This document shows positions 52,721 through 62,869 of a stretch of 64,000 bases of DNA, in pieces (position 1 is the first letter of the stretch; each line of letters opens with the position of its first letter). Source of the DNA: Prorocentrum cordatum. Its lineage: Eukaryota > Sar > Dinophyceae > Prorocentrales > Prorocentraceae. A program made the position numbers and the translations under genes. The notes beneath the pieces were generated by a model, which was given only the letters and a program-made list of their open reading frames with translations, was not told the origin of the DNA and did no database searches. The stretch spans positions 1,166,579-1,230,578 of the forward strand of contig CAUYUJ010015504.1 of assembly GCA_963575745.1 (NCBI GenBank), given 5' to 3'.

Positions 52721-53520
52721 GCGCTGGCATCTGGGGTCCCATCTCGGCGTCCACCAAAGGGGGGGGGGACGGACCCTGAGGGGGGGGGGGGGAATCGATT
52801 CGCTGGTGCATCACATTTCCGACAAACGATGCTCCCCCGCGCGCCCCGATAGTCGACGCATCTCGGGTTCCGGCGGCGGCCAGAGACCTCGTTTTGCATA
52901 GTTTTTCTGCGGTTCGATGCGCCAACGGACCTCCCCCCCCCCTGTGGCCCCCCCACCCCCTTGCGAGGTCCCGAGTCTGGCAATGTGTTGGCATGTGGGG
53001 TCCAATCGCTAGCCGGCTCCACTTACCCGGGGTACTGGCTATACCCGATCCGCCCTCGAAGACTGACAGAGCACCACCCTTCAGCGGAACGCCCTTTCGT
53101 AAAAGCTGCCAGGGACATTTCACGTGCGCACAGCGCTGCATTCCGAATGGACCCCAGCAGGGTAGCTCATCGACGCCCTCCAAAAGCAACCGATTGTATG
53201 CGGCGGAAAGCACGTCGATTCGCGGAACCGACTGGGGAGTGCACCAATCGATTCGAAGGCTCCTTCAATGTGCGACACCCCTTTCTCCTCGTCGTCCCCC
53301 TCTTCTTTCCTTCCTTGCCCCCCTATCCTCCTCCCTGTCCTCCTCCGCCCCCCCTCCCTCGACCCACTTTATCACCCATACCCTCTCCTCCGCATCATCT
53401 GCTCCTGCTTCGATCTCTCATCCGCCTCCTCCTCCTCCTGAGCCCTTGCTTCGCCGCCCGCTTCTTGTTCGTCGTCTCCTGTCTGAGAGACCATTTCGAT
53501 TGTCCCAAGCCCCCCTTGGC
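52721..53520. other. Unassigned stretch
   Basis: Homopolymer G and C runs (52758, 52779, 52935). Plus frame 52961-53533 is open but unrecognised. 53280-53480 is pyrimidine-rich. Confidence 0.35.
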
Positions 53521-54385
53521 ATGTCATGGGTAGCTGAGCCGTCTTGGGGCCCTCATGGAGCCCTCTCCGACCATGTAAGGATACTCTCTCGGGCTGTTTT
53601 GGAGCTCTCTTGTGCTGCTCGACGCTCTCTGTCTCGGAGCCCTCTTGGGGGCCTCATGGACCGTGTGGCGCCGACTTGGGGAGCCCTTGGGGCCGACGTG
53701 GCCGCCGATGGAACATAAGAAACGAATATCATAGAAATGTAGATTCCCCATGGGAAATGATAATGTTTTGCACCCGGGGGCCTTCCCAGCGGCCTTCTGG
53801 ATCGTCTTCAAGGATACCTGGTAGGCCTTTTTTGGACCCTCTGGGAGCCCAATTCGGCCGTTCCGGCTCCCTCTTCGCCCGCCATGGGGACCTGAGCCCG
53901 TCTTGGGGCCGTCTGGGGGCCCTCTCCGACCATGTAGGGATCTTCCGGTGGCCCCATCGGGGTTCCCGGGTACTCTCTCGGGCCGTGTTGGGGCTCTCTT
54001 GTGCTGCTTGAAGCTCTCTTCAGGCCGTCTGGGGGCCCTCTTGGGGGCCTCTTGGGCCGTCTGGGGCTCATTTTGGGAGCCTCTGGGGCCGTCGCGGCCG
54101 CTGGTAGGACTGAAAAGCAAATATCCAAGAATTATACGTTATCCCTTAGGAAATGATTGATTTTTGCCCTTGGAGGGCCTTCTCGGCGGCCTCTTGGACC
54201 GTCTTGAATGCCTTTGTAGCCGTCCAGGAGCAGTCTTGGGCTGTCTTCGAGCGCTCGTGGCCCGTCCACAGCCACCTCAGTGCGCTCTTCAGCCACCTTC
54301 CAGACAACCTGGGGCGCTTTGGGCGCCTCTTGGGCCAGCTTGGGAGCCTCTGGGGGGGGTCTTGGGCCCCTTCTGAACCCTCTAC
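53521..54385 (-). repeat. Higher-order CTTGGGGCC repeat, about 400-bp period
   Basis: Two and a half large units. Each has a CTTGGGGCCCTC field then an AT-richer phrase: GAAACGAATATCATAGAAAT with GGGAAATGATAATGTTTTGC (53720-53771), and AAGCAAATATCCAAGAATTA with GGAAATGATTGATTTTTGCC (54115-54167). Then GGCCTTCTxGGCGGCCTTxTGG follows both. Confidence 0.75.
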
Positions 54386-54390
54386 TCCGG

Positions 54391-54397
<7 letters not shown>

Positions 54398-54433
<36 letters not shown>
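54398..54433. repeat. (TA)n microsatellite
   Basis: ATATAT run of 36 bases, ending at the left end of the mariner-like MITE. Confidence 0.95.
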
Positions 54434-54436
<3 letters not shown>

Positions 54437-54607
54437 TCGGACCTAGGCCAGAAGAACATCCTTCAAGAACACGAGGTCCTCCGCCGGCCAAACTGAAAAG
54501 CATTCGAGGGTACTCTCCCCCACGATGCACAATAACCTCCAGCAAACACGAAGAACACTGGGGTACCCTCCCCGAGCCGACCTCGATCTTATGCCTGGGT
54601 CCGACTG
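54434..54607. mobile_element. MITE family 11, mariner/Tc1-like (174 bp)
   Basis: Left CAGTCGGACCTAGGC, inverse right CAGTCGGACCCAGGCATAAG. Flanked by TA on both sides (54432-54433, 54608-54609), the duplication of the Tc1/mariner superfamily, whose termini often begin CAGTCG. The interior is itself palindromic (CGAGGGTACTCTCCC, GGGGTACCCTCCCC). No transposase. Confidence 0.7.
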
Positions 54608-55545
54608 TACACACACATGTTTTTCGCTTATGAAGAGGTCGATCAGGAGAGCGCGGACCAGGAGGGGCAGCCGCCGGGGCTTGGCCCTGGTACCACCTCT
54701 GGCCGAGAGCGCCTCTCTCGACGCTCGGGCTCGCGCGCCACGCGGGGGGTGGCGCGGGGCTGGCCTCCGGGGAGCCATCGATGTCGACCGAGTTGTTGGT
54801 GCCTGCGGGGAGGAGGGGAGCGGAGGGGGGGGGAGGAGGAGGAGTGGGCGGGGAGGAGGGGGAGGGGAGGAGGGGGAGGAAGTGGAGGAGGAGGGGCAGG
54901 CGGACGAGGAGAGGCTGGGCGGGACGGAGAGCAGGAGGAGCAGGACGCGGGGGAGGCGGAGGGTGGGGAGCAGACTGGCGGGGAGGACAGGACGGCCGAC
55001 AAGAAGGGAAGGGGAAGGACGAGGGGAGGAAAAGTTCAGCAGGATCGGCTCGGGGAGCAGCAGCAAAAAGCACGACGAGGACGAAGCGGCCAAGGAAGAT
55101 GCCGAGGCGGGAGCGCCTCCGCAGGACGAAACTCGCGCGTCCCGACACTACCAACGTTCACTGTGAGCACGGGAGCAAAGAAGTCAACGGACAACATGAC
55201 GAGGAGAAGACGCCTCCGGCACACGAAGCCCGCGAGTCCCGCTACCACCAAAGTTCCTCGTGCGATGCGTGGGCCAACACAGGGAGCAGGCGGTCTTCCG
55301 GCCTGCCCGCCGCCGCCTTCTCCTACGCCCCCTCGCCCTCATCCACACCCACCCCGCCTCCGCCTCCCCCTCCTTCTCCTCCATCTCCTCCTCCTCCTCC
55401 TCTTCTTGCTCCTCTTCTTGCTCCTCTTCTTGCTCATCCTGATCTAATATTCCTGCTCGTCCTGCTCCCCGCTCTCGTTTTCGTCCTCATCCCACCTCCT
55501 CCACTTCTCCTCCTCCTCTTCTCCTACGCTCATCTATTAGTATTC
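54608..55545. repeat. GGA-rich and CTC-rich tracts with a 95-bp duplication
   Basis: Purine text with GGAGGAGG (54800-54970); a duplicated stretch (GAAGATGCCGAGGCGGGAGC near 55096 and GACGAGGAGAAGACGCCTCC near 55197, both leading to a CGxGTCCCGxxACTACC phrase); then CTC text (55330-55530). No gene. Confidence 0.55.
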
Positions 55546-57630
55546 CTCGCCTCCTCGGCGACGGCATGAAAGCGGGACCGTGTTCCCGCTTTAGCGGTGG
55601 CGTTGAAACGGACGTGCTCCCTCCGATGCGAGCGCCCCGCAAAAGGACCACAGGAAGGATGAAGAAGGATGGACAACCACGAAAGATGGGGGAGGTGGAA
55701 GAGGAGGGAGGACGGTACTTCACAAACATGCGGGGTCTTCTGTCTCGAGGAAACCCGTGTGGCGGGCCGATCCCTGTGCTCCACGCACACATCCATCCCT
55801 CTCCATGCCCTTGCGTAAATGTCTCCCCTTCTCGCACCCATCCTGATACAATCCAAACCCCTATGTAACAAGATGGCAAGTGTGGCAAAAAGCGAACGAC
55901 CTGACTGCGCTGCAAACTCGAAACGAAACAAGAATGTCACACGTATCCAGCAAAACAACAAGCGGGCAGCACCGGCAAATCGCGAAGGCGTCCGTGAGAA
56001 CACGGGAGGCGGAGCCACTCCGTAATACTCCGCCTGGCTGGTCTGCGCCGAGCGTACGGCGACGCTGCGAAAAAACCGAGGCGGCAGATCGGGCAGGGAA
56101 GCCAGGGACGGGAAGGGGGGGGGAGAGGCGGAGAGAGACAGGGGCATGCTCCGCAAGTGTGGGCACGGGCACCGTCGGGTGGGATGTGAATGTGGCAGAA
56201 AGGCTACGCTGCCGCCTTGCAGGGGGCGAGTTCTGCCCGCGGGGAGTAGAGGGTGACAGACCCCTCGTCTCCCATGTCTCGTCCTCGTCCTCCTGAGACA
56301 CCTCGTCTCCTATTTCTCCCTCGTCCTCCTGAGTCTCCCTCCCTCCATCCCTCCCTCGTCCTTGGAGACGGTCTGGGAGAACACGGTCAGCCAGAAGTGA
56401 ATGTACGCAGGCATGCAGCATCCGAGTAGGAGAGGCCCCCAAGGAACAGGAGGAGAAAGCGGGGGAGCGCATGCATGCAGACTTAACCATTTGTTCAACA
56501 GAAGCACTTAGGGCAATGCATTGTGTTGCTGCGTAACTGGACGGCAGCACTACTGCAAACATGCGCGTTGCGGTGGCTTGCAACTTAACGCAATACACTG
56601 CGTTAGGCAGCTGGGCGCACAATTGCATTACACAACGTGCACTGCAAACAAACACATTCGACTGACGATGATAATATGTTACATTTGGCTGTCAAGGTTT
56701 GGGCCGTGCATCGTGAGGCGAAGCGCTGTACATTTCACGTTGCCCCACGCTGTGATAAATCGCATCCCGCGGCGTCTCGGTTTCTGCATACAGTACGCGC
56801 GTGCACACACGAATGCGCAGGAATACGCATGTTCTTGGACTGCAAAACATCCCCGCAGCGATTCTGGGACCACAGATCGGGAACGCGGCGCAAACCAACT
56901 CCACATACGGCGATATTGTCCAGTAACCATTGGCTTAAAGACAAGGCAAACCCTGAGAGAGAGAGAGAGAGAGAGCAGGAATGAGGATGAGAACCTACAA
57001 AAGCGAACAAACCTGCGGCCTGCGACGGGTGTGCGTAATTAGGGGGTCCGTTCTGTCAGCCTTGCCTTCCCCGGAGAAATCGACGGGGACCTATAAGATT
57101 CCCTCGCGTTCCTCAATCCCTGCGTCCTCCCCCTTCCCCATCCTTTATTAAGCTCGTCTTCCTCATCGTGTCCTCACTTCTCCCCCATCATTCCCCCCTC
57201 CGTCCCCTCCTTTCCCTCCTCCTTCCGACCCCTCGTGGACAGCCAAGGAACAAAAAGGAAACTCGAGAAGGAAGAGGAGGAGAAGACGCACGAGGACGAG
57301 GAGGAGGAATCGGAGATGGGGCGAGGATGGGGCGAGGAACCCTGAGACTCGACGTTGCGATGCATTGCAACATCGCGAAAAATACCACCAGCCCTTTGGG
57401 GCACAGGTGGTCTAACGAGGGTCTCTTTCCTCTTCCACCACGCATCTTCCCTTCGGGGATGGGAACCCTCCCCCTCCCCTCCCTGAAGTTTGTTGGGAGG
57501 GATGGCGAGGTGTCGGAAGCTCCTTTTTCGAACGTCGGGAGGGCCATTTGTGGCCACCCCTCACGAGGATCGTGGCCCCCAAGGGGGGGACGCAAATCGA
57601 GTGCCCCCCCTCATTTGACGGACCGCCTTC
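55546..57630. other. Unassigned 2-kb stretch
   Basis: Some AT-richer DNA (56480-56960) with a GCAATACACTGCGTT/GCAATGCATTGTGTTG motif repeated near 56513 and 56592, and a GA run (56956-56974). Minus frame 55861-56655 and others are open but unrecognised. Confidence 0.35.
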
Positions 57631-57925
57631 AAGATGGCCCCAAGAGGCCCTCCAGGGCTCCCAAGAGGCTCTCAAGAGGGCCCCACGAACGCTCCAAGAG
57701 GCCCCAAGAAGGCTCCAAGAGGCCCCCGGAAAGACCCCCGAGCGGCCTCAGACAGCCCAGTATGACCTCCAAGGTGGCTCAAGATAGCCCGAACTGGCTC
57801 AAGATGGCCCCCAAGATGCTCCAAGAAGCCCCAAGACCGCTCCAAGGGCTCGAAGCGGCCACGGAAACCCCCCAGGAGGCTCGAAATGGCCCCAACACGC
57901 CGTCCAGGCCGCCCTCCCTCGCTGT
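57631..57925 (+). repeat. CAAGANGGCC degenerate repeat
   Basis: CCCCAAGAGGCxCTCCAAGA words throughout; includes two GGCTCAAGAT phrases that only superficially resemble the spliced-leader tail. Confidence 0.7.
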
Positions 57926-58314
57926 TTGACTAATGCGTGTCTCTTTCTCTCTCCCCACGTCAGCTCTCATGGGCATCGTTTCTGGATGGCCGGCGGGGAT
58001 ACTTTTTGGGCCGCGGGCGCGCGAAACGAGTCGGACGCCGAGCAACCAGGGCAGCGTTTGCAACCTGCAAAGGAAAAAGCAGGACGAGAGCAAAGCCACT
58101 CAGTGCGGCACGCAGATGAGTAACACGGCAGGCGGAGGAGGTAGTACCGAAATACCGCCCAGCCCGCGAAGTGCCTGCGAAGAGCGTGACGAAGGCGAGG
58201 AGCACATAGCCTGGACAAGAATTGCCTCTGGAGCCCTGCCCTGGACCCCATCTGTCTTCGGCACGTGCCGACCTGGATCGCCGCACCCCTCGACGTGGCC
58301 CCTGACCTCCTCGC
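57926..58314. other. Unassigned spacer
   Basis: Nothing recognised. Confidence 0.35.
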
Positions 58315-58400
58315 GGCAGGCGGGCCCAGGCGGGCCCAGGCGGGCCCAGGCGGGCGGGGCGGCAGTGGCGGCAGCCCCAGGCGGGCGGGCCCGCCATCTT
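58315..58400 (+). repeat. CGGGCCCAGG decamer repeat
   Basis: Four consecutive GGCGGGCCCA units followed by diverged GGCGGGGCGG. Confidence 0.85.
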
Positions 58401-58569
58401 TCGGAAGAGGCCCTGGTGCTCCTCGGCCACTGGCGGCGGCCACACCACGGGAGTCCCGGGGCCCGCGAGCTGGGGGAGGCGCGCGGCGTGGCGGGGGAGG
58501 GGGCCGTGGTCATCCGTTATATCCTCCTTCAGGACGGCCTGCAATCCCCTCTTGAGGCGAAGGGGAGAA

Positions 58570-58626
58570 AGAATGAGAGAGAGAGAGAGAGAGAACAAGA
58601 GGGAGAGGCAGGGAGAGGGAGATGGA
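58570..58626. repeat. (GA)n microsatellite
   Basis: GAGAGAGAGAGAGAGA followed by GGGAGAGG units. Confidence 0.85.
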
Positions 58627-58899
58627 GGGGGCGGAAGAACGGGGATGTATATTGACTTATGGGTACCGTATGTTAATGATTTCCTTGGGTCCTATGCCTT
58701 CCCTGGGTCCACTTGGACACCTGCTAAACACGCGGATTCTCAATCTGGAAATTTGGCTGTATTCTCCAAACAAAAGCAGCGCCGTGCCTTGATGTCGTCC
58801 CATGGTTGCGTGATGGAAACGTTTGAGACTCTCTTGGGCCGTCTTGGAATCCTTCAAGGCTGACGCAGTGGATCGAACTGATTGAAAATTCTCAACCTC

Positions 58900-59062
58900 C
58901 GTATGATGTTACGCCCCGAACCCCCCAAGAGACCCCCACGAAGACCCCAACAAACCTCCGCAAGGCCTCCATCCAATAGGCCCCGAGAAACCTACAAGAG
59001 GCCTCCAAGAAGCTTCCAAGAGGCCACTGTGAGGCCTCTCAAGGGAGCCCTCAGAGGCATCC
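58900..59062 (+). repeat. CAAGAGGCC degenerate repeat
   Basis: CCCCCCAAGAGACCCCCACG-type units, eight or so. Confidence 0.65.
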
Positions 59063-59599
59063 TGTCCACGACCCAGGCGCTCGGTGGCTGGGTTGGGCCA
59101 CGGTCACTCTCAAGACCGTACCACCACCTCAGCGTCAACTGCTTATGTGAAACAGCAATGCCTTGACCACTCAAGGACTCGAGGGAATAACAAAACCATC
59201 GTTACATGTGCTGGTTGATCTGCGTTCCGGCCTGCCATACGAAGCTGATCCAGGTCTGCTTGCCACGGGAACACCTGCCACGTTCACATGGCGGTGCCTG
59301 CAAGCGACTCGCGGCGCCCACTTCCAGATGCGTTTTCTCGACGCGGCCAGCCAACACCCACGAGACCCACAACTCCAAGTTACAACCATCACGGCTGGTG
59401 TCATCTTTATCAGAATCGTCCCTGTCTGCATCCATGCCCGGACGTGCGTGCGCGTGTCACACGCCGTCCTGCCCCATAAGACAACTTGCAGCATTGCCCG
59501 CTGCATGTTTGCAACTTTGCTGTTCTGGGTGTGAGGGAGTCTATTCTGGATAACCAAATAGAACGGTATAAAGCAAACTGCAATCAACAAGGCGCACTC
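59063..59599. other. Unassigned spacer
   Basis: Moderate GC. Some of it may be further decayed LINE sequence downstream of the next entry, but no motif can be pointed to. Confidence 0.3.
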
Positions 59600-60465
59600 T
59601 TAATGCCAAGGCACAGAATTTACACGTGAGCTCAGGGTGCGATAATCGAACTCCATTCCTGATACTCTACCGTTGCAACTGACGTAGCATGTCGATATTG
59701 ATGTCCTCAATGTCAAAGTGTTGTTGACTGTCCTTGGCGTCCTTGGTGACATTGGTTAATATGTTTGTCTTGTCCATGTGCAGCAACACGCGAATCACTC
59801 CCCCTGCAGTGTGATGAATGTCTTTGACCATGGCGTCGATCAACAGTTGAATCACATCCTGCGGATACATTGCGTTCAAGCCCCTCTGGTGCTCCACGGA
59901 ATCAAAATAGTTCTGGAAATCGAGGACCGCAAACAGCGGTGGTATTCGAAACTTGCCAATCTCATCTTGCAACGTAGCTACAGACAACAAATATTCTACA
60001 GTGGAATACAGGGGTCTGAGCCCAGCTTGATCTGGGCTCTTGCCTGGGAGAAACATGGGCAACAAGCGGCTACACAACAAACACGACAAGAGCTTGTACA
60101 TCACAAGAATGCGAGGGATGTGCCCGTCTCCAGATCATGGGACTCTCTCACGACAACCTATCTCTAGGGTTCGGTGCTTCGGCGCTCGGCCTGAACACTC
60201 CGTTACACAATCAAACCAACACGTCCATTAGGTCTCCGACGGCATCGGAAAACCTACCGGTCACCACCCGATCGCTGTCGGCACATCGGATGAAAGGAAA
60301 TACACACATTGCACTGCCCCCTGCGTAGCAAGAGGCACTACGAGTCTCAACACAATGGTGCGAATAGTAGAAGTCGTCGTAGAACGCAGCGGATACATTA
60401 GCCACTATCTTTTTGTCTGTCACTGGTTGGTGTCCTTCAGCACGTACGTGAGCAACGGTTTCCGC
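59600..60465 (-). pseudogene. Decayed LINE-type reverse transcriptase fragment
   Basis: On minus, in order: VTDKKIVANVSAAFYDDFYY (near 60425-60365), the pre-polymerase motif usually seen as IANVFAxFYExLY; then VMYKLLSCLLCSRLL (about 60108-60064); DQAGLRPLYSTVEYLL; and VLDFQNYFDSVEH, the first aspartate motif with Tyr for the usual Ala. After HHTAGG the frame jumps to GVIRVLLHMDKTNILTN, a piece normally found after the second catalytic motif, so the catalytic YADD segment is deleted. At least three frame changes are needed. The best single frame is 59667-60104. Base composition is near-balanced, as in the 27.6-kb element. Confidence 0.75.
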
Positions 60466-61100
60466 ACCTGAGATTTGATTCGAGGGATTCCCGAAAGGTC
60501 ACCACACTCATTGACAGGTAACTCGCGAGTTACAAATGAATCGCAAGTGCGCGAGCTTGCATGGTCCTCCGCCCAGTCCCCGGTCAGACCAGACTTACTG
60601 CGATTTCGAGAGGGAGCACCAGTAGCAGGCGGATTGGGATGAGGACCAGGAGAGCGGGAAGCAGAAGCACGGGGAGGGACGATGAGGAGGGACGGGAGAG
60701 CGGAGACGAGACTGGAGTTGGGAGTGGGGATTGCGGAGAGGAGGGCGAGCACCGCACCCCCCATGGCACGTTCCGGCGTAGGGTCTGTGTACTGTCCTGA
60801 GCCCCCCCCTGCTCTCGCCACGCTGATCTGCGTGCATCCCCCCCTTTCCGTCGTAACGGACGTAAGATCCGCGCTGCCAGCGCCAACCTCGTATGAGAAA
60901 GTGGGTCCGCGTTCCCGAGACTACGATCCATTGCACGACATCCATACGCGCGCGCTCTCGAAACCCCGATGCCGTGTGGCCAATGTTCGTTTAGCCGCGC
61001 TCGCGAGCTTCCGAGGCCCCCCAAGGTGGCGCAAGATGCCCCCAAGGCTGCACAATGAAAGCTGTCTGAGCGTGCCCTGAGATTGCTCACGAGGCCCTCA
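60466..61100. other. Unassigned spacer
   Basis: Nothing recognised; GGAGTTGGGAGTGGGGATTG-like purine text near 60710. Confidence 0.35.
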
Positions 61101-61269
61101 AGACGGCCCAAGAGTGCCACAAGAGGACCCCCAGAAGGGCCCGAAGACGCCACCATCGCCTCTACCCCCAAGATCTTTGAAATGTAGGCGTGAACAGTCA
61201 AACCTCTGGAGTTCCACCCCTCGGGGTGCCAAGGAAACGCCCACTCAGACATGGAGGCCCGACCAGGAG

Positions 61270-61505
61270 CCCACAAGCGGGAACGAGAGAGAAAGAGAGA
61301 AACGGAGAGAACGAGATATATAAAGATCAAGTGTGAGAGATGAGTAATCATCTATATACGTATATATATAGGGAGAGAGAGAGAGAGAGAGAGAGATAGA
61401 GACAGACAGACAAAGAGAGAGAGAGAGAGACGTAGAGACAGAGAACGAGAGAAAGAGAGAGAGAGAGAGAGAACGAGAGAGACAGAGAGAGAGAGAGAAA
61501 CGAAC
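61270..61505. repeat. (GA)n microsatellite with TATATA
   Basis: GAGAGAGA runs at 61287-61320, 61371-61430 and 61448-61500, with ATATACGTATATATAT at 61350-61367. Confidence 0.9.
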
Positions 61506-61888
61506 AGGATGACGGAGGAGTAATGGAAGCAGGGAGGACTGAAAAGGAGATCGTCCCTCTCTCACAAAAGTTCATCCGCCTCCACCTCCGCCGTCTTCGT
61601 CATTCCTCTGCCTCGTCCTTCCTCCCGCGTTCATCCTCCCTCGCCTTGCCGACGTGGCTGCTGCGTCAATCTGTCTATTCAAACTTGCTCGCCACCCTCC
61701 CGCAAACCTTTTGGCACAGAGAAAACTATAGAGAGGTAGGGGTGGGGATGAAAGAAGAGATCGCGCAGTAGAAGGGTAGGGGAGACTGAGTGGAGGAGGA
61801 GTCGCTCGAGAAAAAGGATGCTTCGACTGGACGGCAAAGAACACTTGGATGGCGAGATAAGAAATGGCGAGGTGGACCGGTGTACGAA
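61506..61888. other. Unassigned spacer
   Basis: Nothing recognised. Confidence 0.35.
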
Positions 61889-61896
61889 GAGGGTGG

Positions 61897-61937
<41 letters not shown>

Positions 61938-62130
61938 TGGAGGATGATGACGATGATGACGATGATGATGGTGATGATGATGATGGTGATGATGCTGATG
62001 GCGCTGCTGACGATGCCGATGGCGATGCTGATGACGACGACGACGACGATGCGGATGATGGTGGTAGTGGCGGTGGTGATGATGCGGATGATGATGGTGA
62101 TGATGCCGCTGATAATGATGTTGACGATGG
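61889..62130. repeat. (GAT)n satellite
   Basis: GATGATGATG with GACGAC and GATGCC variants; poly-Asp frame on plus is an artefact. Confidence 0.9.
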
Positions 62131-62605
62131 GTATGGCGGGAATGAGGAAGAGGAGGATGGAGCAAAAACCAAATCAAGAGATGGGATGCATGAACAGACG
62201 CTACGGGTTGGAAAACCATGATGGCACCGATCGAAGACATGAGAACCGCAACATTTGAAAAGGTTACGTGATGCGGTGTTGGAATAGGCGGATGAGGAAT
62301 GGGACGAGGCGAGCCGTGAGTAGAACGCCGGTTGGGGGAGACGGTGAAGGAGGAGTGCCGAGGGCAGAGGAAGCAGGAAGGGAGCAATGATGGAGGGAGG
62401 CAAGGGGGGCCGACGGGAGGGGAGGAGAAGGGAAAGGGCACATAAGAGTTGGAGTAAGCGGACGGATCGAAGAAGTATGAAGGCAGAACAACTGAAACAT
62501 GTCAACTGGGAGAGGCAAAAGGACGGAGATGCTGACGAACAAATGCGATCCTGCCACCCTTGAAAACAGCAGTCGGCAGAAGGTAGTACAGCATCGAAAG
62601 TGGAG
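62131..62605. other. Unassigned spacer
   Basis: Purine-leaning; nothing recognised. Confidence 0.35.
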
Positions 62606-62608
62606 GAC

Positions 62609-62690
62609 GATGATTATGATGAGGAGGAGGAAGAGGAGGAAGAGGAGGAGGAGGAGGAGGAGGAGGAGGAGGAGGAGGAGGAGTCAAGCG
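62609..62690. repeat. (GGA)n tract
   Basis: GATGATTATGATGAGG passing into pure GGA. Confidence 0.9.
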
Positions 62691-62869
62691 TGCCAGGGCG
62701 TTCGGCCTTCCTTCCGCCGACGGCACGGCGCCGCGCGCCCCCGTGCGCAACCGCACCACGGCCTCTGCGCCCAGCCCCTGCTCACAGGAGCGCCCACGGG
62801 TGGAGGGAGCCGGCCGCGGCGGGGGCGGTGCGCCCCTGGAGCGTGAGCTGGAAGAGGTGCGTGCGCGGC

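Noticed and set aside
57773-57800. GGCTCAAG phrases as spliced-leader relics
   Set aside because: They are ordinary units of the CAAGANGGCC repeat.
61790-62221. Second Asp-rich frame
   Set aside because: Same artefact from (GAT)n DNA.
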